Shown: in pieces, positions 1 to 5,156 of the stretch | Position numbering within the stretch: the stretch's first letter is position 1 | Layout: each line of letters begins with the position of its first letter | NCBI GenBank assembly: GCA_023417885.1 | Contig: JAEZED010000139.1 | Location: forward strand, 1-5,156 | Origin: Planctomycetota bacterium | GTDB lineage: Bacteria; Planctomycetota; Phycisphaerae; Tepidisphaerales; Tepidisphaeraceae | Reading direction: 5' to 3' | Length of the DNA stretch: 5,156 bases | Program-made: the position numbers and the translations under genes | Notes under the pieces: generated by a model | What the model saw: only the letters and a program-made list of their open reading frames with translations | The model's database searches: none | Told to the model about the DNA's origin: nothing

Positions 1-51
1 GGGGTCGTCGGGGGCCTCGTCTGCGAGTGCGGCGGTCGAACTGTCGTCCAT
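1..51 (-). CDS. Partial N-terminus of a divergent hypothetical protein
   Basis: Read on the minus strand, an ATG at 51-49 opens a frame that stays open to the left edge, giving 17 residues: MDDSSTAALADEAPDDP. The peptide is acidic and Ala/Asp-rich, with no signal peptide or recognisable motif, so no function can be assigned. The Shine-Dalgarno is weak (GAG-type bases just before the ATG). Support for a real gene comes from the candidate minus-strand promoter at 142-169 and the long non-coding gap that separates it from the rightward amylase gene, as expected for a divergent pair. The frame is open for some distance upstream of this ATG, but I saw no better start there. It could still be a chance open frame in GC-rich DNA, because only 51 bases are visible. 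Confidence 0.45.
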   Translation of the reverse strand, partial: MDDSSTAALADEAPDDP

Positions 52-102
52 CTCGGCTCGTTTGTGTATAGCTGGGAAGCCTTTGTGGCCCCGAAGGTCT
101 GT

Positions 103-134
103 CGCACCCGGCGAATCGTCCCGTGCCGGGTGCG
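103..134. repeat. 10-bp perfect inverted repeat in the divergent intergenic region
   Basis: The arms CGCACCCGGC (103-112) and GCCGGGTGCG (125-134) are perfect reverse complements around a 12-nt loop. Neither side is followed by a T-run, so it does not look like a simple intrinsic terminator. It lies just downstream of the candidate minus-strand -10 box (142-147). It would therefore form a hairpin at the very 5' end of the leftward transcript, or act as a double-stranded operator. The dyad is plain to see; its role is inferred. Confidence 0.6.
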
Positions 135-141
135 GTAAACC

Positions 142-169
142 AGTCTAGCAGGGAGTTGAACCACCGCAA
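142..169 (-). promoter_or_regulatory. Candidate sigma70-type promoter for the leftward gene
   Basis: On the minus strand TTGCGG (169-164) is followed after 16 bp by TAGACT (147-142). The -10 box keeps the key T, A and final T. The -35 matches the consensus only in TTG. Transcription would start near 135 and leave a leader of about 85 nt before the ATG at 51. The -10 hexamer and the spacer length are identical to those of the rightward promoter at 260-287, which raises confidence somewhat. The match is otherwise modest. Confidence 0.35.
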
Positions 170-219
170 GCCGGCGCGCTCTCCCGACGGGCGGGCGGCG
201 GGGCAGGCGACCGCGTCAC

Positions 220-248
220 ACCCTTGCTGCGAGCCTTCGGGCAAGGGT
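220..248. repeat. 8-bp perfect inverted repeat upstream of the amylase promoter
   Basis: ACCCTTGC (220-227) and GCAAGGGT (241-248) are perfect reverse complements separated by 13 nt. The repeat ends 11 bp before the -35 box of the candidate rightward promoter, so it lies upstream of that transcript. No T-run follows on either strand. A binding site for a dimeric regulator is a reasonable reading, but nothing identifies the protein. Confidence 0.5.
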
Positions 249-259
249 AACGGCTTTGA

Positions 260-287
260 TTGACACGGGCTGTTCAGCCATTAGACT
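260..287 (+). promoter_or_regulatory. Candidate sigma70-type promoter of the amylase gene, with a dyad in its spacer
   Basis: A full consensus -35, TTGACA (260-265), is followed after 16 bp by TAGACT (282-287), which matches TATAAT at four of six positions including the T, A and final T. Transcription would start near 294, giving a 178-nt leader to the ATG at 472. The spacer contains the dyad GGCTG-TT-CAGCC (268-279). A repressor bound there would block RNA polymerase directly, which suggests regulated expression, perhaps by sugar supply; that part is inference. A frame open from the TTG at 256 begins upstream of this promoter, an added reason to reject that start. Confidence 0.5.
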
Positions 288-348
288 TCACCCCGCCGAG
301 CGCGTCGGGCGGGGGCGAAGGCTGGTCTTACGAGCCGGCGATGCGCAA

Positions 349-375
349 GGTCGGGTCACCCCATGGTACCCGGCC
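349..375 (+). promoter_or_regulatory. Stem-loop in the amylase mRNA leader
   Basis: GGTCGGGT (349-356) can pair with ACCCGGCC (368-375) through seven Watson-Crick pairs and one G-U pair. The loop can extend the stem by A358-T367, C359-G366 and C360-G365 with C357 bulged, leaving a CCAT tetraloop. If the promoter at 260-287 is right, this hairpin lies about 55 nt into the transcript and about 97 nt before the start codon. I do not recognise it as a known riboswitch class. It may only stabilise the mRNA or be chance pairing in GC-rich sequence. Confidence 0.35.
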
Positions 376-471
376 CGAGGTCGATCTGTCGAAACCTGTC
401 CTGTTGAAGCGTTTAACTGTCGACGCTCAACGACGCCTCCGCTTTCCCCGGAAGAGATTCCCCGCCGATCC

Positions 472-3400
472 ATGAGCCGCCGCCACACCGCCCGCCGACT
501 TCTCGAGTTCGCCTGCCTTGCCGTGCCGCTCGCCGCGGGCACCCATGCCGTCGGCGGGCCCGTGCCCGCCGAGTACGGCAACGTCTCGGCCCCCGCAACG
601 CTCCAGCTCTTCGAGTCCTCCTGGGGCAACATGGAGCACCGGGCGGTCGACGCCTTCATGGCCGGCTATGGCGCCGTCTGGGTGCCCCCGCCGGGCCGGG
701 CGGAGTCTGGAGGTTTCAGCGTCGGCTATGACCAGTACGACCGCTTCGACCTCGGCCGGCCGGGCGACCGCACGCTCTACGGCACGGAGCGCGGCCTGAA
801 GAGCGCCATCGACACGTGGCACCGCTTCGGGGCCAACGTCTACGCCGATCTGGTCTGGAATCACAACGGCTTTGCCGACCTGGGCACCCCCGGCTTCCAG
901 CAGGCGGGGGACTATCCCGGCTTCCTCCTCACTCACCCAGACGCCATCGACGGCGACTTCCACGGCGCGTTTGAGACCGGCGACCGCAACGGCCGCATCA
1001 GTGGGCTGATCGACATCGATCACTCGACCAACTTCCAGTACATCCGCAACCCGGTCGATCCGTCGGACCCGCGCAACCTCCCGCCGGGCGTCGCCTCCGG
1101 CTACCCGCGCATCGCCGACGTCGCCACCGAGGCCAACCGGCGCTTCTACCAGTCGCAGTCCGGACCGGGGCGACTCGTCTTCGATCCGAAGACGGGTGAG
1201 ACTTTCACCGTCCACGACTTCGCCGGCGACGGAAGCGAGGCGACGAGCGGGGCGCCCGTCACCGAGAATGCCCTGGGCTACCTCATGCGCAACGCCCAGT
1301 GGTACGTGCAGGATGTCGGCTTCGACGGCTTCCGCCTCGACGCCACCAAGCACTACGAGCCCTGGGTGCTCAACTACCTCGACCGCGCCGTCTTCGAAGC
1401 CAGCCACCGCGACCATCTCGACGGCTCGAAGCGCCACGTCTTCTCCTTCGGGGAAGCGCTCGACGCCAACATGGGCCTGCTCCAGTCCTACGTCGACAAG
1501 GGCCTCAACCCCTTCCAGTCGAACGACCCTGGCCAGCCCCGCACCATCGGCGGAAATCGCGACACGCTCGACTTCCCGCTCCACTTCGCGCTGAAGGACA
1601 ACCTCCGCTCCGCCGGCGTTGGCAACAGCTGGCACAACGTCATCAACGCCAGCTTCGACGTCAACGATGACGGCCTGGCGAACAACGGCTCACAGGGCGT
1701 CGCCTTCGACGCCAGCCACGACGACTTCGGCGCCGAGCTCGGCAACGTCGCCAACGCCTACCTCGCCCTCCGGCCCGGCAACTGGGTCGTCTACCACAAC
1801 GCAAAGGAGTTCGGCGACGGGCGCGACTTCCCCAAGGACGGCCGCGGCGACGCGCTCGGCGGGCTCTACGGCGACACCGTCACCACCCTCGTCGGCATCC
1901 GCAACACCCACGGCCGCGGCAACTACCACAACCGCCTCGTCGAGAGCGAGAACCTCGCCTACGAGCGCGAGAAGTCCGCCATTGTGCTCCTCTCCAACCG
2001 CGGCGACGCCGGCTTCGACAGCCGCACCATCCAGACCGGCTTCGCCCCCGGCACCTGGCTCGTCGAACTCACCGGCAACGCCGAGACGCCCGCGCTCGGC
2101 GGCGTCGATCCACGCGACGACATCCCCTCCGCCGTCCAGGTCAATGCCGACGGCACGATCAACGCCCGCTTCCTGCGCAACGGCTCCTACGACACCGACG
2201 GCAACCCCTTCAGCCACGGCAAGGGGTACCTCGTCTATGGCCTCGCCACCCCGCAGGGGGAGCTCTCGCTCAGCAACGTCGCCCAGGTCCTCGCCGGCGG
2301 CACGCCCACGCCCGGCACCAACGGCACCACGCGCCTCGCTGACATCGAGGTCATCACCGCCGACACCTTCGACGTGCGCCTCCAGACGCAGCAGGTCAAC
2401 ATCCTCGGCCAGTTCCACGACCCGCACGCCGATGGGGACAACGCGCTGCTCCGCTTCAACGAGGGCCTCGACGTCAACCGCAACGGCGCCGTCGATCATG
2501 TCGATCCCGGAATCGCCACCTTCGACGACCTCACCGCCACGCGCGTCGAGTACGGCTTCGAGCAGTTCCTCGACAAGCGCAGCCCCCTCTGGGGCGGGGG
2601 CGACGGCGAGTTCCTCCAGACCGTCCACGCCGACGACCTCGTCGAGGGCCTGAACTTCCTGGAGGTCCGCGCCTTCCGCCACCGAGACGACGGCGGGCCG
2701 CCCGTCTACTCCAGCTTCAAGAAGGCCATCTACATCGACCGCTACGCCCCCGAGAGCGAGATCTGGGCCGTCGCCGGCGTCGATGACTTCCGCGAGTTCC
2801 AGGTCCGCAGCATCGACCGCACCGCCGACAGCGTCCACACCTTCCTCAATCTCCCCGCCAGCCTCTCCGACGCCGAGATCCTCGCCATGGTCTCCGGCGG
2901 CAACAAGGCCGGGCAGATCGACCGCGATCTCTTCGCCTACGGCTACGACGGCGTCGCCAGCGGAAACAACGTCCTCACCGTCGTCACCTGGGAGATCACC
3001 GGCAACGTCAATGTCCAGCGCTTCGCCGGCCTCGGGCTCGACACCACCCTCGGCGCCGGCCTCGGCGATCTCGACTTCGACGGCGCCTTCACCGCCGCAG
3101 ACGTCTTCGGCGCCGGCGCCTTCGAGCAGTTCCTCTGGAGCCAGGACACGCAGTTCAACCCCGCCGGCGACCTGAACGGCGACGGCCGCACCGACACGCG
3201 CGATCTCTTCGCGCTCCGTCACCTCTACACTGCCGCCGGCGCGCCTGATGCCGCCGCCGAGGCGCGCCAGGCCGAGCTGCGCCGCGGAAACGTCAACCTC
3301 GACGCCACGACCGACCAGGCGGACATCGACTTCCTTCACGCCAGCCTCGGCCAGGCCGGCTGGATCCTCGACCTCGACAGCGACGCCCACCTCGGCGACC

Positions 3401-3744
3401 CCCTCGCCGACCGGCAGGACGTTGATACCCTCATCCGCGTCGTCCTCCTCTCCGAGTACGGCGACGCAGACCTCTCCCTCGCCGTCGACTGGGATGACTA
3501 CCTCACCCTCCGCGACAACTACGGCCGCCCAGGCGGGTGGGCCATGGGCGATTTCAGCGGAAACGGCGTCGTGGACTGGCCCGACTTCCTTATCCTCCAG
3601 GAGTTCTACGGCTGGGGCACGCCCGGCGGCGTCGGCGGGGGGGACACCCTGCCCCCCGTCCCCGAGCCCGCAGCCGGCATCCTCGTCGCCGGCAGCCTGC
3701 TGCTGCTGCGTCGCAGGCAGGGCGGGCAGGGGCACGGCGGATGA
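472..3744 (+). CDS. Secreted GH13 alpha-amylase-like enzyme with dockerin-type calcium loops and PEP-CTERM anchor
   Basis: This 1090-residue exported enzyme is predicted to hydrolyse alpha-1,4-glucans. Residues 1-26 form a signal peptide (basic start, hydrophobic core, cleavage likely after THA). The GH13 barrel spans about 40-480 with every key motif: region I DLVWNH (D126, H131), region V LIDID (179-183), region II GFRLDATKH (R288, nucleophile D290, K293-H294), region III FGEA (acid/base E328), region IV SHD (H416, D417). A beta-sandwich domain C follows (about 484-600). Residues 600-862 are unrecognised modules with one EF-hand-like loop at 667-678. Six dockerin-like loops follow at 866-877, 900-911, 940-951, 967-983, 998-1009 and 1027-1038. 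The tail is PEP (1064-1066), a short hydrophobic stretch (1067-1079) and RRR (1080-1082). The ATG at 472 is chosen because the signal peptide starts there; upstream in-frame codons do not resemble protein. A GGAAGAGA tract lies 14 nt upstream, rather far for a Shine-Dalgarno. Exact substrate and GH13 subfamily cannot be fixed; other GH13 activities are possible. Confidence 0.93.
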   Translation: MSRRHTARRLLEFACLAVPLAAGTHAVGGPVPAEYGNVSAPATLQLFESSWGNMEHRAVDAFMAGYGAVWVPPPGRAESGGFSVGYDQYDRFDLGRPGDRTLYGTERGLKSAIDTWHRFGANVYADLVWNHNGFADLGTPGFQQAGDYPGFLLTHPDAIDGDFHGAFETGDRNGRISGLIDIDHSTNFQYIRNPVDPSDPRNLPPGVASGYPRIADVATEANRRFYQSQSGPGRLVFDPKTGETFTVHDFAGDGSEATSGAPVTENALGYLMRNAQWYVQDVGFDGFRLDATKHYEPWVLNYLDRAVFEASHRDHLDGSKRHVFSFGEALDANMGLLQSYVDKGLNPFQSNDPGQPRTIGGNRDTLDFPLHFALKDNLRSAGVGNSWHNVINASFDVNDDGLANNGSQGVAFDASHDDFGAELGNVANAYLALRPGNWVVYHNAKEFGDGRDFPKDGRGDALGGLYGDTVTTLVGIRNTHGRGNYHNRLVESENLAYEREKSAIVLLSNRGDAGFDSRTIQTGFAPGTWLVELTGNAETPALGGVDPRDDIPSAVQVNADGTINARFLRNGSYDTDGNPFSHGKGYLVYGLATPQGELSLSNVAQVLAGGTPTPGTNGTTRLADIEVITADTFDVRLQTQQVNILGQFHDPHADGDNALLRFNEGLDVNRNGAVDHVDPGIATFDDLTATRVEYGFEQFLDKRSPLWGGGDGEFLQTVHADDLVEGLNFLEVRAFRHRDDGGPPVYSSFKKAIYIDRYAPESEIWAVAGVDDFREFQVRSIDRTADSVHTFLNLPASLSDAEILAMVSGGNKAGQIDRDLFAYGYDGVASGNNVLTVVTWEITGNVNVQRFAGLGLDTTLGAGLGDLDFDGAFTAADVFGAGAFEQFLWSQDTQFNPAGDLNGDGRTDTRDLFALRHLYTAAGAPDAAAEARQAELRRGNVNLDATTDQADIDFLHASLGQAGWILDLDSDAHLGDPLADRQDVDTLIRVVLLSEYGDADLSLAVDWDDYLTLRDNYGRPGGWAMGDFSGNGVVDWPDFLILQEFYGWGTPGGVGGGDTLPPVPEPAAGILVAGSLLLLRRRQGGQGHGG

Positions 3745-3891
3745 TTTGACGCCACCAGGGCCTTTTCCGACGCCAGCTGGTGTACCCTGCGAACAATAAC
3801 CCGAACCACCCGGCCCGATTCCCCGGCCCAACCACACGCCTCCGCCCCTCCCGCCGCCAACCCCGCACACATCCCACGCGAGGTGATCCTG
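3745..3891 (+). other. Intergenic spacer with C-rich, G-poor stretch
   Basis: The 147-bp gap between the two genes has no convincing intrinsic terminator or promoter. Its first part holds a direct repeat GACGCCA (3748-3754 and 3769-3775, 21 bp apart) and a weak 6-bp dyad CACCAG/CTGGTG (3753-3758 and 3777-3782). From 3796 to 3880 I count 49 C against 13 G in 85 bases, so the RNA would be largely unstructured and C-rich. Such a stretch resembles a Rho-utilisation site, which could end the amylase transcript. It could equally be just an open leader for the next gene. Confidence 0.5.
3881..3889 (+). promoter_or_regulatory. Strong Shine-Dalgarno that sets the prepilin start
   Basis: AGGTGATCC is an extended match to the complement of the 16S rRNA 3' end. 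Its AGG core lies 8 nt before the ATG at 3892. An in-frame GTG at 3883 falls inside this motif, so it cannot be the start, and ATG 3892 is preferred. Confidence 0.8.
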
Positions 3892-4917
3892 ATGCACGCC
3901 AACCCCTCCCGACTCTCCCGCCGCGCCTTCACCCTCGTGGAGCTGCTCGTCGTCATCGGCATCGTCGCGCTGCTCATCAGCGTGCTCCTGCCCACCCTCG
4001 CCTCCGCCCGCTTCTCGGCGCGCGGGGTCAAGTGCCTCAGCAACCAGCGCCAGCTCGGCCAGGCGGGCATGCTCCAGGTCCAGGACATCAAGCGCCTCCA
4101 GACCACCACCGACACCTGGTGGTTCAGCGATTCCCAGCGCTCCCGAAGCGGGCTCCTCACGCGCACCGACAAGACCGACCCCAACAACCCCGAGATCATC
4201 GTCCTCGACTGGATCAGCGCCCTGGAGCGCTACGTCGGCGACGAGAAGGACCACGTCATCGGCAACCAGCGGATCAGCCCCGTCTTCGAGTGCCCCAATG
4301 ACAAGTGGCTCGACCAGGATCCGCAGGGGTATCTCCCCGGCAACAACTTCCACGCCGCCACCGCCCCCTTCACCGACTACGTCCGCGCCAGCTACGGCAT
4401 CAATGTCGACGTCACCGCCGACGTCTTTACCCAGAACGGGGAACGCCGCGGGCGCTACAACCAGGGCGGGGAGGTCGGCGTCTGGCGCGGGCCCAATACC
4501 TACCCCAACCACCAGTACGTCGGCGAACCCGCCGCGGGCAAGCTGACGCGCGTCAAGTCCGCCGCCACGACCCTGCTCCTGGCAGACTGCGGCGTGCGAC
4601 CGTACGACCCCGCCGTCACCACCATGCTCGATCGCGGGGATCTCCTGGCCTACACGACCAACTACATGGAATACTCCGGCGACCCGGAGTGGGAGGAGAT
4701 GGGCGGCACGCTCGAGGGCGTGCTCCGCACCTCGTGGCTCCGGTCGCGCATCCCGCTGGATCGCCACGACCGCGGCGCGACCGAGCCCAGCGTCGCCGAC
4801 GCCGGCAGCGGCGGAAAGATCAACGTCACCTTCCTCGACGGCTCCGCCCGTCCCGTGGAGCGGGGCGAGTTCAAGGACGTCAAGGTCACGCCCTACGAGG
4901 CCGGCCCCAAGCCGTGA
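3892..4917 (+). CDS. Prepilin-type N-terminal cleavage/methylation protein, H-X9-DG (DUF1559-like) family
   Basis: This 341-residue type IV prepilin-like protein is of the kind greatly expanded in planctomycetes. Residues 1-12 are a short basic leader, cleaved by prepilin peptidase between A12 and F13. FTLVEL follows, with the invariant glutamate at +5 (E17) and a hydrophobic helix to about L33. Alanine replaces the usual glycine before the cleavage site. The soluble part has family marks: CLSNQRQLGQA (48-58), FECPND (132-137), SYGIN (167-171) and a C-terminal FLDG (314-317). In the usual H-X9-DG motif nine residues separate His from Asp-Gly; here H292 and D316-G317 are 23 apart, an apparent 14-residue insertion. 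The mature protein should sit in the envelope, helix in the inner membrane, perhaps in a pseudopilus; the family's role is poorly understood. It follows the amylase by 147 bp on the same strand and has its own strong ribosome binding site. A hairpin terminator lies 30 nt past the stop. Confidence 0.92.
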   Translation: MHANPSRLSRRAFTLVELLVVIGIVALLISVLLPTLASARFSARGVKCLSNQRQLGQAGMLQVQDIKRLQTTTDTWWFSDSQRSRSGLLTRTDKTDPNNPEIIVLDWISALERYVGDEKDHVIGNQRISPVFECPNDKWLDQDPQGYLPGNNFHAATAPFTDYVRASYGINVDVTADVFTQNGERRGRYNQGGEVGVWRGPNTYPNHQYVGEPAAGKLTRVKSAATTLLLADCGVRPYDPAVTTMLDRGDLLAYTTNYMEYSGDPEWEEMGGTLEGVLRTSWLRSRIPLDRHDRGATEPSVADAGSGGKINVTFLDGSARPVERGEFKDVKVTPYEAGPKP

Positions 4918-4947
4918 CCCGCACGATTTCGGAGGTGGAGAAGACAG

Positions 4948-4972
4948 CGCCCGGGCCGCAAAGGCCCGGGCG
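4948..4972 (+). terminator. GC-rich hairpin terminator after the prepilin gene
   Basis: CGCCCGGGCC (4948-4957) pairs perfectly with GGCCCGGGCG (4963-4972) around the loop GCAAA, a 10-bp all-G/C stem. On the plus strand it is followed by TGTGTCATC, a poor U-tract. Read leftwards the hairpin is followed by CTGTCTTCTCC, slightly richer in U. It sits 30 nt after the stop at 4917, so it most likely ends the prepilin transcript. It could work in both directions if a gene converges from the right. Confidence 0.7.
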
Positions 4973-4990
4973 TGTGTCATCTCCCGGTTC

Positions 4991-5156
4991 CTGTCCCGCC
5001 ATCGACTGCCGCTGTCCCGGCAGCGACTGCCGCTGCCCCGGCACCGACTGCCGCTGTCCCGGCGCCGACTGCCGCTGTCCCGGCAACGAGTGCCGCTGTC
5101 CCGGCAGCAAGTGCCGCTGTCCCGGCAACGAGTGCCGCGGCCCCGGCAACGAGTGC
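4991..5156. repeat. 21-bp tandem repeat array, 7.9 units, running off the right edge
   Basis: Units begin at 4991, 5012, 5033, 5054, 5075, 5096, 5117 and 5138 (the last cut at 19 bases), with no insertion or deletion. Nearly every unit boundary can form a hairpin: arm TGCCG, loop CTGTCC, arm CGGCA, then a 5-nt spacer such as ACGAG or GCGAC. Seven full hairpins fit between 5007 and 5148. Differences fall mainly in loops and spacers; the only arm change among the seven (5064, A to G) still allows a G-U pair. Because 21 is a multiple of three, several frames stay open. The plus frame at 4992 reads CPGNECR-type heptads. One minus frame reads RQSLPGQ heptads. Another reads AALVAGT heptads and stops at 4979-4977. 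No start codon with a Shine-Dalgarno is visible for the plus frame. It may be coding or a non-coding minisatellite. Confidence 0.9.

Noticed and set aside
256..471. Extension of the amylase by 72 residues from a TTG at 256.
   Set aside because: The TTG lies upstream of the candidate -35 box, the added residues look random, and a proper signal peptide begins at the ATG at 472.
486..520. Lipoprotein signal or Tat signal at the amylase N-terminus.
   Set aside because: The residues before C15 (EFA) do not fit a lipobox, and the RR pairs lack the rest of a Tat motif; an ordinary Sec signal peptide fits better.
427..1635. A 402-codon minus-strand open frame.
   Set aside because: It is antisense to the conserved GH13 catalytic region and made of Val/Ala/Gly/Glu-rich shadow sequence.
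3753..3782. CACCAG/CTGGTG dyad as a terminator for the amylase gene.
   Set aside because: Only six pairs with an 18-nt loop and no following T-run.
3746..3788. Possible promoter for the prepilin gene: TTGACG at 3746 and TACCCT at 3783.
   Set aside because: They are separated by 31 bp, far too long, and no hexamer at a proper distance partners either box.
3883..3891. GTG at 3883 as start of the prepilin gene.
   Set aside because: It lies inside the Shine-Dalgarno motif AGGTGATCC that serves the ATG at 3892.
4931..4940. GGAGGTGGAG, a good Shine-Dalgarno sequence after the prepilin stop.
   Set aside because: No ATG, GTG or TTG follows at a usable distance, and the terminator hairpin begins 8 bases later. 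It is treated as chance.
1690..4980. A 1096-codon open frame on the minus strand, across both genes and the spacer.
   Set aside because: It is antisense to two well-supported genes that share a frame. Their codons end almost always in C, so this frame reads mostly GNN codons and cannot meet stops. Its product is a Val/Ala/Gly/Glu/Asp-rich string with no domain.
4991..5156. CRISPR array.
   Set aside because: The period is only 21 bp with near-identical units throughout; there are no unique spacers of 25-40 bp.

Overview
The window is GC-rich (about 70 %) with an extreme preference for codons ending in C. It carries two complete plus-strand genes: a secreted glycoside hydrolase with dockerin-type calcium loops and a PEP-CTERM tail, and a prepilin-like protein of the planctomycete H-X9-DG type. 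This combination points to a planctomycete, most probably of the Phycisphaerae. That assignment is inferred from gene families and composition, since no rRNA or housekeeping marker is present.

Layout. Positions 1-51 hold the probable first 17 codons of a divergent minus-strand gene that runs off the left edge. Positions 52-471 contain no gene but look like a divergent regulatory region, with a candidate promoter on each strand, both with TAGACT -10 boxes and 16-bp spacers. It also holds two strong inverted repeats, a dyad inside the rightward promoter spacer, and a stem-loop in the 178-nt leader of the next gene. Positions 472-3744 encode a 1090-residue GH13 alpha-amylase-like enzyme: signal peptide, catalytic barrel with all catalytic residues, a beta domain, about 260 residues of unrecognised accessory modules, six dockerin/EF-hand-like loops, and a PEP-CTERM sorting signal. 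Positions 3745-3891 are a C-rich, G-poor spacer ending in a near-perfect Shine-Dalgarno. Positions 3892-4917 encode the prepilin-like protein, followed by a GC-rich hairpin terminator at 4948-4972. From 4991 to the right edge is a strict 21-bp tandem repeat of almost eight units, each able to form the same 5-bp-stem hairpin. It is open in several frames, one of them a cysteine-rich heptad.

Working together: the amylase is probably exported and processed at the cell surface by the exosortase/PEP-CTERM route, where it would act on starch- or glycogen-like alpha-glucans. The prepilin-like protein would be processed by a prepilin peptidase and sit in the envelope, perhaps in a pseudopilus. Whether the two genes are co-transcribed is uncertain. 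They lie 147 bp apart on the same strand, with no convincing intrinsic terminator and no convincing separate promoter between them. The most unusual part of the window is the repeat array at the right edge.
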